A program made the translations under genes and the position numbers. The notes beneath the pieces were generated by a model. The model was given only the letters and a program-made list of their open reading frames with translations, did not search any database and was not told the DNA's origin. DNA of 64,000 nucleotides from Piezodorus guildinii (lineage: Eukaryota > Arthropoda > Insecta > Hemiptera > Pentatomidae): NCBI GenBank assembly GCA_023052935.1, contig CM041292.1, positions 36,834,639 to 36,898,638 of the forward strand. Direction: 5' to 3'. Shown here in pieces: positions 12,476-24,140 of this stretch. Position 1 is the stretch's first letter, and every line of letters begins with the position of its first letter.

Positions 12476-14007
12476 TGTCATTTTTTCTATATATTCAGAC
12501 GAAACTATTTCAATAGTACTTAAATTAGGTTATAACTTATTTTGGTAATGTTGAAAGTATAAAAAAATTCTCATGATGGATACTTTCTCATATGATGCAG
12601 ACCTAGCTAGTATTGAATACTTGATATGAATGTAAAAAATATTAAGAAAAAAATCCTTTTCCAGTACCTTTTAAGCCTTAAAGAAAAAAAAAGGAGGATT
12701 ATCATTGTAAAAGAAAGGAGGATCCAAAAAAAATCTTATTCATTGGAGATGTTCGAAGAAGGCGTATAAAAAATACATTCCTATAAAATCGTTAAACAAT
12801 GTATCTCTAATTATCACCTCAAAATATAGAACTACATATTTTGCTTTTTTTAAATTTATTTAGCCATAAAATATAGTTGACATCTTTTAACATCGTTGCT
12901 TTTGATTATTACCTTAAATTTCTTTCAAAACCTATTCGAATTTTAATTAATAATTTATTCTAATTATTAGCATACTCGAATATCAGATACTCAAGTGAGT
13001 TTCTGATGTAAATAAGCAAACAATATTAAATAGATCACTAATTAAATGAACCATTTTGAGGAACCATTAAGGTTCAATTAATTAACAGGAAACTGTTTAA
13101 TAACCAAAATACGATACAGCATTGTATTGACAACCATTTCCTCAATAACACCTAATTTTAATTGGAATTTTTTTAAAACTATGTTAGCATACTATAAAAA
13201 TCAAATAAGCATGAAAAAAAGTTCTTTGTTTTATATATATATTTTTTTTTCTCAACCAAAATATATTTTTTTTTTTTCTATCACTATTACTGGAAAACAA
13301 TGGTACCGTAATTAATGATTATTTCTGCAGACAATTAAACGATTTCTACTCTGAACTCTTCTATTTTTGGTTTAGAGGAGAAATCGCTAAGTATTTTATC
13401 CAGTGTCGAGTCCCACACTAAAGAAGATTATAGATTATAGAGAACTCTAAACTGGGTAAAATGGCATTAGATGTTAATTTTTTTTAAAACGGTAAAATTA
13501 AAGTAAACAATACATTTTTAAACTGATACTAAAAAATAAACGTACAATTTACTTTAATTATTTTATATTCGTATATAATTACAATTAATTATACCAATTA
13601 ATTAATTGTATTAATTAATTAATACAAATTTATAAAGGATAGAATAGGAGCATCTGTCTGGCGTACCATCATCTTCAATGCATGTGGGCTGCTCTGGTCA
13701 CAAGAGGAATGCAAATACTTAAGAGTTTTAAAATCGACAATGTTGTACATTTTACTTTTTCCTGAAAACGTAATATCTATAAGTAGAAAAAATGACCAAC
13801 AGAGAAAATGATGAAAATTTGTCTTAGTTCAAAACAGAGTTTGGTCAAGGGGCGTATGACGTATTTGATCAAAATTGATGAACGAAAGATTTTTAACATA
13901 TAAGGAAGGCACCCCTAAACTATTAGATGTTGTCTATTAATGTATTAGATGTTTAATTAAATGGCTTCAACTAAACTATGGAGCAAAATATTTTTAAAAA
14001 TACATAG
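12476..14007. other. AT-rich stretch, nothing recognised
   Basis: Low-complexity AT-rich DNA. TTAATTAATTAA-like palindromic runs lie near 13560-13630. I see no exon or repeat family. Confidence 0.4.
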
Positions 14008-14267
14008 TTTTACCGCTCGTATGGACTAACTTATACAAAACTAAATGAGATTAAAATTATTAAATCAATATATTTTCCGAGACCGAGTAAAAAAATGAAA
14101 GTCATAAGTGTGCCAGATTTTAAGGAATTGCAAGCAGAAGAAATTTTAGCCAAAATACTTAAAAGAAGGTTGTACAAGAAAGGTCTCAAAGACGGTAAAA
14201 TTAATAATGCCTGGACGGGTGAAACCAACCGAGCTACGATTCACCAACGCTGGAGTGTTAAAGATTG
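14008..14267 (+). CDS. Unrecognised short open frame (86 codons), possible exon or transposon ORF remnant
   Basis: An open frame without an N-terminal ATG reads SYGLTYTKLNEIKIIKSIYF, then a charged stretch (KELQAEEILAKILKRRLYKK) ending RWSVKD and a stop. An internal ATG at 14095 would give 57 residues. The charge pattern, a predicted amphipathic helix (AEEILAKILKRRLYKKG) and the lack of low-complexity bias are unlike the surrounding chance frames. I do not recognise the family and see no clean splice acceptor. It may be a terminal exon, an old transposon ORF or chance. Confidence 0.3.
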
Positions 14268-15074
14268 AACTAAATTGATCTTACCTGACGTAAGAAATAT
14301 TAAGGTACTTTTGAGACAGAATTACGAATGCCTTACTGAAGTTTATTTCTTCCTAACATAGGATATTCGCTGTACAAAGACTATTGTAAAAATAACTTTC
14401 TTTTTTTTTCATTTCTATATTACTGTTGGTGCTGTATGAAAGTTTTAAATATCAAGTATTTGTATGTAAAACGCGATAAACAGCTAAGTGTAGCAAAGTA
14501 ACGCGGAAATTGGAACCATTTGTTGAAAAACATTTAAAGATAAATGAAATTATTTATCTGCAAGACAATGATCATTGCCATCTCAGCGGAATAATTGTTT
14601 AAGGTAGTATTTATATATCATTCTATAATCTGTTTATCATTCCATTTTCTGTTTATTTTACGAATGTAAGCCATTTTTTATGGAAATATTTGTTAATTGT
14701 TTGTTTGTGCAATATTAATCTGTCACATGAATAACCAGCATTTCCTAACTAAGTTTGTTTATGTGTGTAGGTGTATATATATATATATATTGTTGACTTA
14801 TGTGTATGTAATTGTGTTGACTTATGCGTTGTAGTGGTTAAGGACATTTTTTTTTTTTTTTTTTTTATCATACAAAACTGAAAAGTCTTCAGTTACTCGT
14901 TTCAGGTACTAGTGAAGTGCATCAAAGAAATTAGATTTTATATCCCGTTATTATCTAAAAGGTTATTTCGTATTTGAGAGAGAATTTTTATCTACAGCAA
15001 ATATAATTTTCTTTAACCAAGTAAAAATTAATTTAATTAATTAATTTAGCATTTTAAATATATTTTCCCAGTTA

Positions 15075-15430
15075 TGCGGCTGAGATAGAGGCGTTGGGAT
15101 CTCTTGGATTCCGCTTTTTCCTCCACAAGTAGAGGGAAAGGCGCAGTCAAGAGTCGCTTTAGCAGTTGTATATATTGTATATAGTTATGATTGTTAGTAT
15201 GATGTTTATTTATTTTCCAACTTTTTATTTATCTTAATTATAGGTTGTTTTGATTTTTTTTTATTTATTATTATTTTATTGTATATGAATTTATTGATTT
15301 TCTATTTTATGTAATTTGACTATTATTATTATTTTATGTACATATTGTATGAATGTGGTCTCATATCACTATTACTATTGTTCATTTTGTAACAAATTGT
15401 AATATATCTTAATAAAAAAATAAATAAATA
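15075..15430 (+). mobile_element. Jockey-like 3' UTR insertion
   Basis: The last 250 bases match the 3' UTR of the Jockey copy at 24154-25335 read on its minus strand. Shared blocks are GTATGAATGT, TATCACTATTA and TTGTAATAT, then an AATAAA-type A-rich tail at 15410-15430. It holds little or no coding sequence, so it is a severely 5'-truncated copy. Confidence 0.6.
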
Positions 15431-15984
15431 AATATATTTTCAAAGCAAATCTTCATTTAACACCGAATTTAAGAGAATTACATTGGATATATTTAACCTT
15501 TTGTTGTATTGGTTGATTATTGTTGGATGTATTAATATTGATATTTTTGAGTAATGGTCTCTTAGACATAACATGAGCCAATAATTATATTTCGATTAGA
15601 TATTATCACAAGCTGTAGTATCATAGCACTTGTAAATATTCCACTTTGATGATGAAAAAATTAATCATCAATTTTTATAAAGTGACAATGCCTAGATGTA
15701 GGAAGTTTAGTAATATGACACCGAAAGAGAAAAGTTTTTTTGTTTTTTTTCATTACAACAATTCAAATGAATGTAACTGAGCTTCCCAAAGGTCCAATAA
15801 CAGTAGATAAGCACATAATTATATTCGTTAAAATTTTTTTGAATAATAGTCACAACAAAAAAATACTTGAGAGAAGATGGGAATGCGTTAATTGAAGAGA
15901 TCATTTGATAGCTGTCGACATTTCGAAAAAACAAATTTTCCTTCCACTAAAATATTATCTTCTAATGATTATTATTTATCCAAC

Positions 15985-17830
15985 AATATATTATAATATG
16001 ACAATTCAAATAAATTTTATAACTGTTCTTATATATGAGCTCTTGTAAAGTCCAATAACTTAAGATAACGATATTATTTTTTTAAATAGGTAAGCCGATA
16101 GTTACTTGACAAATTTTAATTATACCAGAAATTAGTTGAAAATGCGGTAGTTGAAGTTATCACAATTATATAGGGATACTTATTTTATTTATGCTCACGT
16201 TTCGGCTTAAATTGTAAGCCTTCTTCAGGATTCTCAGCTTACTGGAGTGAATTTTTAAAACTTTATTTTTGCACATTTCTACAGAAGTAATTCTCAAGAA
16301 AATATAGAAATTGGCCACTTACAAACAAGATGAGCAAATAACTATAGGAAAATATCATAAAAAGTATTTATGAGTAAATTAGTTAAAGTTTTTTTTTTCT
16401 TCTATAGTTTAAATAAAAACTCAGTTTTATGACTTATAGCACCTGTTAATAATTCATCATTTATCTGTATAAATTATACAATGCTTTGATGGAGGAAGAT
16501 GGTAACGAAAAATTTTTGATCACACTGTAATATTATTTTTATAATGATTTTTATTCAATTTATAATTTACAACTTATTTAACAATATATGTGAATATAAC
16601 AATTCAAATAATTTTATAACTGTTCCTATATATGAGTTTCTCCAACGTTCAATAACTAGAGATATGCAAGGATTCTTTAATGAGAGTAAAAAATCCATAG
16701 TTGTACCGACCTTCGGAGGAGACGTAAAAAGGTGGTCTCGATCCTGAGCAATATGAGGTACTCGTTAAAGACCCCTATCCTAATTAAGATTGGACAGGCA
16801 AAATTTAGGACTCCCACTGTATCACCGTCTGATTAGCCACAGCAGCGTAAAGGGACGTTAAATGAATAAAAAAACAAAATTGAGATAACTATATAATTAT
16901 ACTTGTTTTAAACATGTAAGCCATAGACACTAAAATTTTTAATTACAGAATTAAATATCGAAGAATGATTTAAAATGCGGTAATTAAAGTTATCGAACTT
17001 AAATAGAGATACTTATTTGATTTATACTCACGTTTCGGCCTAAATTTAAATCCGGGGCTACTGAAGCGCAATTTTAAAATTTTTTTTCACATCTCGAGTA
17101 CAGTACTTCTGACGTAAAGAAGCGTAAGTCCGTTTCTTTTTACATTAAAATTATGGTAACTTATCTTTCAGTTCCAGAGATAAATAAATGTGTTTTAAAT
17201 TATTATAAGATTTCCGAACAGGGTCCTGTTATGAATAAAATGAACAAATAACTATTAAATTTTATATATGTATCTCAATGTTTACCTTCTATTTATTTAT
17301 TGTGATAATTTGGAAACAATGAAATGTTTCGCAAATGTGAATATAGAATAACAAAGATCAATATTTTTCAATCGATATGTGACATGAAAGCATATAACCA
17401 TAATGTAATAGGTATTGAAAAAAAAAAATTAGTAACTCATTATATTAAAAGACGATTGTGGAAAAACAAATAAAAAATTTTAATAAATGATTTAGGACAT
17501 CAATTTATGTCTCAGACATGGAAGGTATAATATAAAGAAATTGAATTTCAATTTATGATTAGAATATAGATGTAAATTTTATATGGTTGTTTTTAAATAT
17601 GTAATTTATTTCATGCTGGATTTTGATGTATATTATGGTTTTTAGTTTGGATGCAATATTTTGAAAATGAATCAAAAGACTTCGAAAAGTCAAATGATAA
17701 TAAATTTTAGAAGGGAATAGTTCTAATTTAAATATAATAAGAATTATCATGATTTTCGTATATGATGAGTTTTATCTCTTATAGCACTAGTTAATAATCA
17801 CCAATAATATAACCACCTGATGGTACACTG
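15985..17830. repeat. Two diverged tandem copies of an unrecognised unit with Penelope-type motif
   Basis: Bases 15985-16290 (TGACAATTCAAATAA, TATATGAGCTC, AATGCGGTAGTTGAAGTTAT, CTCACGTTTCGGC) recur in direct orientation at 16585-17070 with an inserted SINE. Farther blocks (TTATAGCAC, GTTAATAAT) also recur at 16435 and 17780. Both copies hold the antisense of a GGCC-GAAACGTGAG motif. In the first copy the minus strand has CTGAAGA at 16228-16222, a 6-bp stem and GAAA at 16203-16200. These are probably old Penelope-like remnants, but no protein is readable. Confidence 0.5.
16672..16878 (+). mobile_element. 5'-truncated SINE, family A
   Basis: The family A body has AAAAATCC, GGTGGTCTCGA, TACTCGTTAAAGA, GGACAGGCAAAATTTAG, GATTAGCCACAGCAGCG and an A-rich tail. 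The tRNA head is missing. GAGATA on both sides (16659 and about 16882) is a plausible short target duplication. Its insertion splits the second copy of the tandem unit. Confidence 0.7.
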
Positions 17831-17894
17831 CCATTCATATATATATGAAGAACATTAATGCCTAAATGCAGATTCAAGGAAGTTGAGTACTCAC

Positions 17895-18045
17895 AGTTAG
17901 AAGAAGAGAGAACACACCACGGAGGGCGAAGGGGCGAACTACAGAGAACGACGGTAGATCCATGACTGACCGGCGAAGAGCTCTCGGTGTAGAGATGTGG
18001 AGGGGCGGCCCTTCTAGGGGTGTCCTGTCCTCAAAGACCTGTTCG
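17895..18045 (-). CDS. Candidate exon in GC-rich island
   Basis: The minus strand has an acceptor-like TTGCCATATTGCAG before 18045 and a strong donor GTGAGTAC after 17895. The interval is open in one frame (EQVFEDRTPLEGPP, then LRRSVMDLPSFSVV) and much richer in G+C than its flanks. I do not recognise the protein and no partner exon was found. It may instead be a 5' UTR exon, a promoter or a repeat. Confidence 0.25.
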
Positions 18046-18235
18046 CTGCAATATGGCAAACAAGCCCGAAATAATGGGATAACGTTTGTCCTTGCAATAT
18101 CCGAGCAATATTGCGGAAAATAAATCTTTTTATAATTAAAGATTAAAACTGCGCCGTGAAAAGTAGGGATATTTTAGTTCCTAATAATGCAATCGGCTAG
18201 TGTGAACGGGTTTTCCTTCCCGGAGTTAATAAAGC

Positions 18236-19060
18236 GTGAGGAGACTAAAGGTTAGTTTGTACTTCAATTCATTTAAAGTACACCGAGTTAAGGTGGCTTT
18301 ATCCTCGTTACAGTATTTCATAGCTTCCGACCAGGTTATCAGAACTCATCGTCCCAACTATATCTTCCAATCCCTTCAATTTAAATCATCAATTCAGTCC
18401 CGTTCTACCAGATCCCGTCTTTCTGACTCCTACCCTCCTCCTCACCGTACTGCTGCCTTTGACAAGTCCTTTCTAGCCAAAGCAAGCTCTCTTTGGAATT
18501 CTATCCCTCCTGAGATCCGTCATGCGCGAACTGCTTCCTCCTTTAATTCGCTCCTTTTCAACCACCTTTTCCTTTTCTAGCCAAATAGACAATAACCTCA
18601 CAGTGTAGAGACTAGAAATACCAATTTTGCTTTGTCTTTTGTATTATTTTAATACTCTAAAATTCTATCCCTCCTGAGATCCGTCATGTAAGAACTGCTT
18701 CCTCCTTCAAATCGCTCCTTTTCAACCACCTTCTCCTTACCCAGTCAAACAGACAATAACTTCGAACTGCAGATGCTATAAATACCAATTATTATTATTA
18801 TTATTGTGTGTGTGTTTATATTACTTAAATTACCACTGATGAATTAGCTATTTCTGTTTTTTTTTTTGTTTTTTTTTTTTTTGCTTTTTTCATTCTGAAA
18901 GTCTGACCTGTAAAGATGTGCATATATCATGATGACCTTAATTATTTTTTTAGTTTAGCAATTGGTTATTCTTAGTAGCCATGACCACATTGTTCCGGTC
19001 ATCAATTATGTATATTTATTTTATTCTTAAGGGACTTTAGTCCCAGGATAATTAAGACTT
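18236..19060 (+). mobile_element. Non-LTR retrotransposon RT C-terminus with internal duplication and 3' UTR
   Basis: The open frame at 18236-18580 ends in a classic non-LTR C-terminal tail. It reads SRSTRSRLSDSYPPPHRTAA, then FDKSFLAKASSLWNSIPPEI, then RHARTASSFNSLL and a stop after HLFLF. Bases 18655-18790 repeat 18495-18630 with divergence, so a second truncated copy is joined in tandem. The 3' UTR shows T-runs near 18860 and CTTAAGGGACTTTAGTCCC at about 19025. It is related to 4985-5640. Confidence 0.8.
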
Positions 19061-19065
19061 TTTTT

Positions 19066-20145
19066 TTTCATTTCATTTAACGTCACTGTATAGTATTGGG
19101 TTGATGCAAAATTAATGCAGGTTTTTAGTAGGTATTGTAAATACGCCATATCTTTACTTTAACCATATATATTTAATCAAAATAATTTCCATCTGAATCA
19201 ATGCACTTTTGCCAACGTTCAACAAGCTTTCTTATTCCACCTGAAAAAAAATCCGAATCCCTGGACTCAATGAAATCACGAAAAGAATTTTCAATGTCGT
19301 CCTGGTTTTGAAAATTTTTCTCCCTCAAAAAGTTGTCCAGATGCCTGAAAAAGTGGAAGTCTGTTGGAGAGAGGTCAGGTGAATAAGGCGGATGTTGGAG
19401 AACTTCGTAGCCCAACTCGTGCAGTCGTCGAAGCGTTGGTTGTGCAACGTGTGGTCTGGCGTTATCGTGGAGCAGGATCGGCCCCTTCCGATTCATCAAT
19501 GCTGGGCAAAGACGTTGCAATTTTGAGTTCCGAGTTCCGCCGCCATTTCTCGTGTGGTTTTGGTTGGGTCTTCTTCCACTTTTGACCTCAGCTGGTCGTT
19601 GTCCAGAGCAAGATGACGGCCCCGACCTTCCTTGTCTTCGAGGTCGAAATCTCCTCTGCGAAACTTCTGGAACCAACGCTGCACCATGCACTCATTAATA
19701 GCCCCCTGACCCCACACTTCATTAATATTACGAGCCGTTTGCGCAGCGCTGCGCCCTAATTTAAATTCGTAAAAATAAATTTGACGAAAATCGCACTTTG
19801 ACATTTTCGATTCAAGACCTTTGAACACACTGAACAAAACGATTTTACTAAACAAATTCATGGTGAAAGAGAGGGTATTAGATAAGGTTTGTTTTGGTAT
19901 AATAATGATCAATGTTAGGATTAGCTTTGTTTACACAATTGGAATTAAGATATTGCAATAGAGGAAACCTGCATTAATTTTGCATCAACCCAATACTATG
20001 ACTAATCTGATGATGCTACAGTATGAATCCAAAACGTTGCCTTGGGCAGGGTTCTTTAACAAGTACCTGAAATCGCACAGGCTTGAGACCGCCGTTTCTA
20101 AGCCCTTCGAAAAACGTCTTAAAATCTGTGAAAAATTATTGCTCT
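19066..20145 (-). mobile_element. SINE family A split by a mariner insertion
   Basis: TTTAACGTCACTGTATAG at 19077-19094 is the family A tail. After the mariner, 19996-20140 continues the same element (CTAATCTGATGATGCTACAG, TTTAACAAGTACCTGAAATC, GCACAGGCTTGAGACC). Removing 19096-19993 and one TA restores a contiguous SINE. Confidence 0.75.
19096..19993 (-). mobile_element. Internally deleted mariner transposon with intact inverted termini
   Basis: Termini TTGGGTTGATGCAAAATTAA at both ends, inverted and about 30 bp long, are flanked by TA at 19094-19095 and 19994-19995. The transposase is on the minus strand. Bases 19800-19530 encode the N-terminal DNA-binding part: FRQIYFYEFKLGRSAAQTAR, then VQRWFQKFRRGDFDLED. 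Bases 19510-19173 encode GPILLHDNARPHVAQPTLRR, then PPYSPDLSPTDFHFF and ending WQKCIDSDGNYFD. The two parts are in different frames. The segment with the first catalytic aspartate is deleted; the second (HDN) and third (SPD) remain. At 898 bp it is shorter than the usual 1.3 kb. It belongs to the group related to Hsmar1/SETMAR and cannot transpose itself. Confidence 0.92.
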
Positions 20146-20262
20146 CACGAACCTTATATTAGTAACTGGATGCACAAATCTTATCCCTTTTATAATTAAA
20201 GCTGCGCTAGACGGTGAGAATAGAAGGTGAAAAGAGCGAGGCACTGTAGGAATTCACAAATT

Positions 20263-20959
20263 ATTACTTTTTTTATTTATTAATTTATTGAAATTTACAA
20301 CTGTATTAGTAAATACATCAAGTAAATTGGCTCATAATATAGATAATGTACATGAAAAGAGATGAAGAGAATATGTCCATTGGCAACACTCCACTAGGTA
20401 ATCTACACTAGAAGGTTTCGAGGCCATCTTCTATTCAGACGCCTCAGAGGATTGCCAGGAATGGTAGAGGAGTAAGAATTGAAACTAGTGGGTTAATGTG
20501 GGAGTGGAATTTGTCATGGAAGGAATGATACCTCTTACGGGCCAAATCAGCAACATATGGGACATTAAGGTCTTTATGGATGAGTTTGTTGGTGACAAAG
20601 TAAGGTGCATTAAGGATTTTTCGAAGGATTTTGGATTGTAGGGATTGAGTACGGGAAGAATTTAATGGTTTAGTAGAACCCCAAAGCTCAACTCCGTACG
20701 TCCAGATAGGCCTTATGATGGTAATATAGAGAGCCTTTTGTAGTTAAGTGGAAGGCTAGAGCGTCTGTCCAGTAAGTGTTGAAGTAAGCGAAAGCGTTGG
20801 GCAGTTTCTTGTCGTTTCAGTCTTGTGTGCGGATTCAAAGTTAGTCATTAGTCAAGTAGGAGTCCTAGATAGCGAATCTGTTCAACCGGGACTAGCGGAA
20901 TATTATTAAAGGAAACTGTAGGGCAGGATGTCATAGGTTTACGACGAATATTACTTTTT
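20263..20959 (-). mobile_element. 5'-truncated Jockey-like insertion with likely 10-bp target duplication
   Basis: On the minus strand this matches 1355-2010: CGTAAACCTATGACATCCTG, the PVEQI block, the LTWNPHTRL region and the 3' UTR ending in AATAAATTAATAAATAAAAA. ATTACTTTTT at 20263-20272 and 20950-20959 is a plausible target duplication, although it overlaps the poly-A/T boundary. The truncation falls inside the RT domain. Frames are broken. Confidence 0.75.
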
Positions 20960-21329
20960 AAAAAAAATTTACGATACCAATAAAAATTATTTTTTTAAAT
21001 ATATATAAAAACTGAATGATAATGTCATATCGAAACAAATAAGTGTAACATACACATCGTGAAAGCATGTTGTTTTTTTTTAAACTAAATTTTAAGAAAT
21101 TCATCATTATTTATAATAAAAGTTTAAAAAATAAATAATTAAGTTTGTTAGAAATTACGATAATTGAATATTTATAGGTTGAAAGTATGTGAGAGTGTAT
21201 GATAATTCACTATCACCAAATCTTCGAATTTTTCACAAACCTCTTCTCTTGCAGTGTAGAGGGGGCAAGGCAGAAGTTGAAGGCAAGTTAAACTCGGTTA
21301 CCAAAACAAAAGTATCTCTAAAGAACAGA

Positions 21330-21435
21330 ATAACTAAGGATTTGTAATACCCATTTAAAATCTTGGTGCCATCTGCCAGGTTTGAATCAGTGACCTTGTA
21401 CATAGAGGGTTGTTATGCTAACCAATATGTGGTGT
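21330..21435 (-). mobile_element. SINE family A fragment (head and proximal body)
   Basis: The minus strand reads GGTTAGCATAACAACCC, GATTCAAACCTGGCAGATGG and AAATCCTTAGTTAT, matching the first 100 bases of the copy at 40568-40852. Confidence 0.65.
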
Positions 21436-21994
21436 ATTAGGAAAGTAGTTCCCCTCCAGACTTCAGGTTTAAATGTTTAAAAAATATGTCGCCTGCCTTG
21501 TTAAAATCTGTTTTAAAAAAATTACTATGATTTTTCACAGAAATGTTCATTTTAGATTAATTAATATAAATATATAGAATTTATTTAACAGCAATTACCT
21601 ATTTTGGTTTATCTTTTCTTCTCTCTGTATATAATATGATGTCGGGATTCTTGGTTTCAATATTTTTAAAACCACAAGATTTTAGAAAAGTTAATATGCA
21701 GCAGAAGAAGTACAAGTTAATATAAAGTTTTAATAAGCCTTTATAACTTATTAACATATGTTTTTTCCCTAATGAACAGAAGATAAACTCTTGATCGGTC
21801 AAAAATTGCTTTGTTAAACATATATGACACTACACTCAAATTTATTGGTGACTAGTTTTTAATAATGAACCATTGGAATCGACCAAGACAAAATAAACAT
21901 CTGTCAGAACAGACCATAACCAATAAAAAAAACCTGAACCCCTACACCCATTAATGGTTCTTTGGATTCAAAACAAGACCAACGACCGTTCAAG

Positions 21995-22135
21995 GAGGTG
22001 ATTAGGCCGATATCACATTCAGCCACTACGTCTTCCCCCAATTTTCGGGTACTCACTTTAAGAGGGCTCGGTATGCCTCAGGAGGTTCTCACTACACTTA
22101 ACGTAACGGTTTGGTGGGCTGCTGAATAGTTATCT
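21995..22135 (-). mobile_element. SINE family B fragment
   Basis: Contains GGTGATTAGGCCGATATCAC, TTCAGCCACTACGT, CCCCCAATTTTCGGGTACTC and TTTAAGAGGGCTCGG, parallel to 8640-8760. The tRNA head is missing. Confidence 0.65.
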
Positions 22136-22194
22136 TGCATCATTTTTGTTAGAAAAATCTACTGGATTGCATAATACAAGACATAAATTTACGA

Positions 22195-22605
22195 ATTCAG
22201 GTTTTTTACGGAAATTCACGTTCTAGGGTCCCCTGAGTCCAAATAAACAAAATGCGCGTTAAGGGCTGTTTGTGTGTGTTTGCGATAAGTCTTACACGAA
22301 AGCGATAAATCTTAATACAATATCTTAATATTTAATACAACGATAATCCCATAATTGTTAAAGCAACTTGTTTATTAAAATAGGCATACCTGAAGAGCCA
22401 TACGATGTATTTGGCAGTTTATTACGATTTTTTTAAACGACTCTAACGAAATTGATTAAACTCGCTATATCGATGTAGACTTAAATGGACTTTAATCTCA
22501 ATTAATTCTTTCTTTTTGTCAAATACAAACCGGAATATTAATATAGATGTATAATATATCTTTTAAAACCTAAAGATTTTAGAAAAAAAGTTTTGTTTTT
22601 TCCAT
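22195..22605 (-). mobile_element. Hairpin-ended repeat, partial copy H3
   Basis: Shows GGGTCCCCTGAGTCCAAATA, the short GTGTGTGTTTG tract, AAACTCGCTATATCGATGTA and AAAGATTTTAGAAAAAAAG in family order. Both ends are missing. Confidence 0.6.
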
Positions 22606-23221
22606 GAATGTTCTCCAAAGAAAAAATATGGTTGGGTGGAAAGTTCCTTCTAATATCATTTTTCAAACACTAGGTATAAAAATAGCTGTTCCGGCGTGTT
22701 ATTTTTTTCTCAGCTCCTATGGTCCAGTGGATGAAACTGGAAATTATGGGGCGACATTATTTCAATGGAGACTCAGGAAAACAGTTTGATCAAAATCCTC
22801 GAAAGACACCGTACACAACCCTTGTCAGGCAGGGCTTCAATATTATTCATCCATTAGTTTTCAATATTTACCTATTGAAATTTTTGCTTATCAATTTAAT
22901 GTGATTTTCACTATTGTATTGCAATGGCCACATTATGAAAAATGTTTGAAGTTGACAATAACAACGAAATTAACAAAAACTTACATAAGCCTTTATTGTT
23001 AGGACCAAACCATACGTGTAGAGATTATTTAGGCCCTACCATCTCTATGAAGTATCTCTTTTACTGTTTAAGGCTACCAAAAATATATTACGACAAAATT
23101 AAATAATATTTCAAAACATGCGTGTTATGGATATAATGTAAACGACAACTCGACTAAGTTCTTTGACACAAAAAGGGTATATTAAACCCAATAATCCATC
23201 AGCTTTGACAGGATAAGGTAG

Positions 23222-23509
23222 TTAATTACGTCGAATTATTATGTCACGGTCTAGTGAAGTACTAAAAAGAGCTCTATAGTTCTGATTTCGCAAAAATAAA
23301 GTATCGGCAGGAGGCAGAAGTAAATGGTGGAGACCCCAATTCATGTAAAGGAAGACCTGACTCCCATTAAAAATATATATATCGCAGATAGGAATCCCAT
23401 TGAATGAATTTTGATCTTCTCGCTCTGACTGGAACCGGTTGGCAACCTCTTGAATAATCAACCCTGTAAGTCTTAATTTGAAGTGGTAAAGAAACCAAAC
23501 ACAAAACAA
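23222..23509 (-). CDS. Unrecognised open frame (95 codons) truncated by a repeat
   Basis: The minus-strand frame reads LRLTGLIIQEVANRFQSERE, then DQNSFNGIPICDIYIFNGSQ, and ends SLDRDIIIRRN with a stop. Past the stop the same frame continues open for about 36 codons (LPYPVKADGLLGLIYPF). The composition is protein-like and free of low-complexity runs. The upstream end is cut by the repeat beginning at 23505. I recognise no family. It could be an old exon or a retroelement ORF. Confidence 0.3.
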   Translation of the reverse strand: MFCVWFLYHFKLRLTGLIIQEVANRFQSEREDQNSFNGIPICDIYIFNGSQVFLYMNWGLHHLLLPPADTLFLRNQNYRALFSTSLDRDIIIRRN

Positions 23510-24112
23510 TCTGGTGCGAGCAACACACGACTTTCACTTACCTCCGTTTTTAGAATAGATTAAAGAATTTTCAAGTACAGTAAGAGATAAAAATGAGTGA
23601 AACCATTTAAGAATAAATTAAATGGAATTTCTATATAAACATATGTTTTATTAAAAAATCTATTATATTATTATCTAAAATAATCAGTTAGTTTTATCGG
23701 CTTTTCTTTACTCTCTATTAACTTTTAAAAGCTTGTGTATAAGATAATATTTTTTCTAAAACCTTTACCTTTCAAACGGTATATGTATATGTACATGTAT
23801 ATTACTGTTCTTATGTTCAAAAACGAAAAATTGCATTAAAAAAATATTTTTTCAGTTTTCTCCTTTAGTTGTTTTTCAAATTCGCACAACTTACATATTT
23901 AGCTGTTATTTATCATTGCTAACAAGATATTATGGTTATTTTTATAGAATCTATAAAATTAAAGGTACTTCAGAGAAAGAAAATTAAAATATCGGCATTT
24001 ACTCATGGTACCCTAAAATGTGTTTTTCCGTTGAAAACTGGAATTCGAAAATTTTCACGATCGCAATACTTTCCCTTACTATATATAGTAAGTGAAAGTA
24101 AAAAAATACATA
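23505..24112 (+). mobile_element. Hairpin-ended repeat, internally deleted copy H4 with both ends
   Basis: The 5' end is ATCTGGTGCGAGCAACACAC, followed by the subterminal ACTTTCACTTAC (23530-23541). The 3' end is the palindrome at 24068-24099: ACTTTCCCTTACTA, TATA, TAGTAAGTGAAAGT. The 3' arm is the exact inverse of the 5' subterminal motif. About 300 bases, including the AC/GT tract, are missing between CGGCATTTA and GGTACCCTAAAATG. Confidence 0.75.
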
Positions 24113-24140
24113 CGTAAGTATTTATGGTTCAATAAAAAGA

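Noticed and set aside
18836..18885. Poly-T tracts as a separate retroposon tail
   Set aside because: They lie within the 3' UTR of the non-LTR element and no target duplication was found around them.
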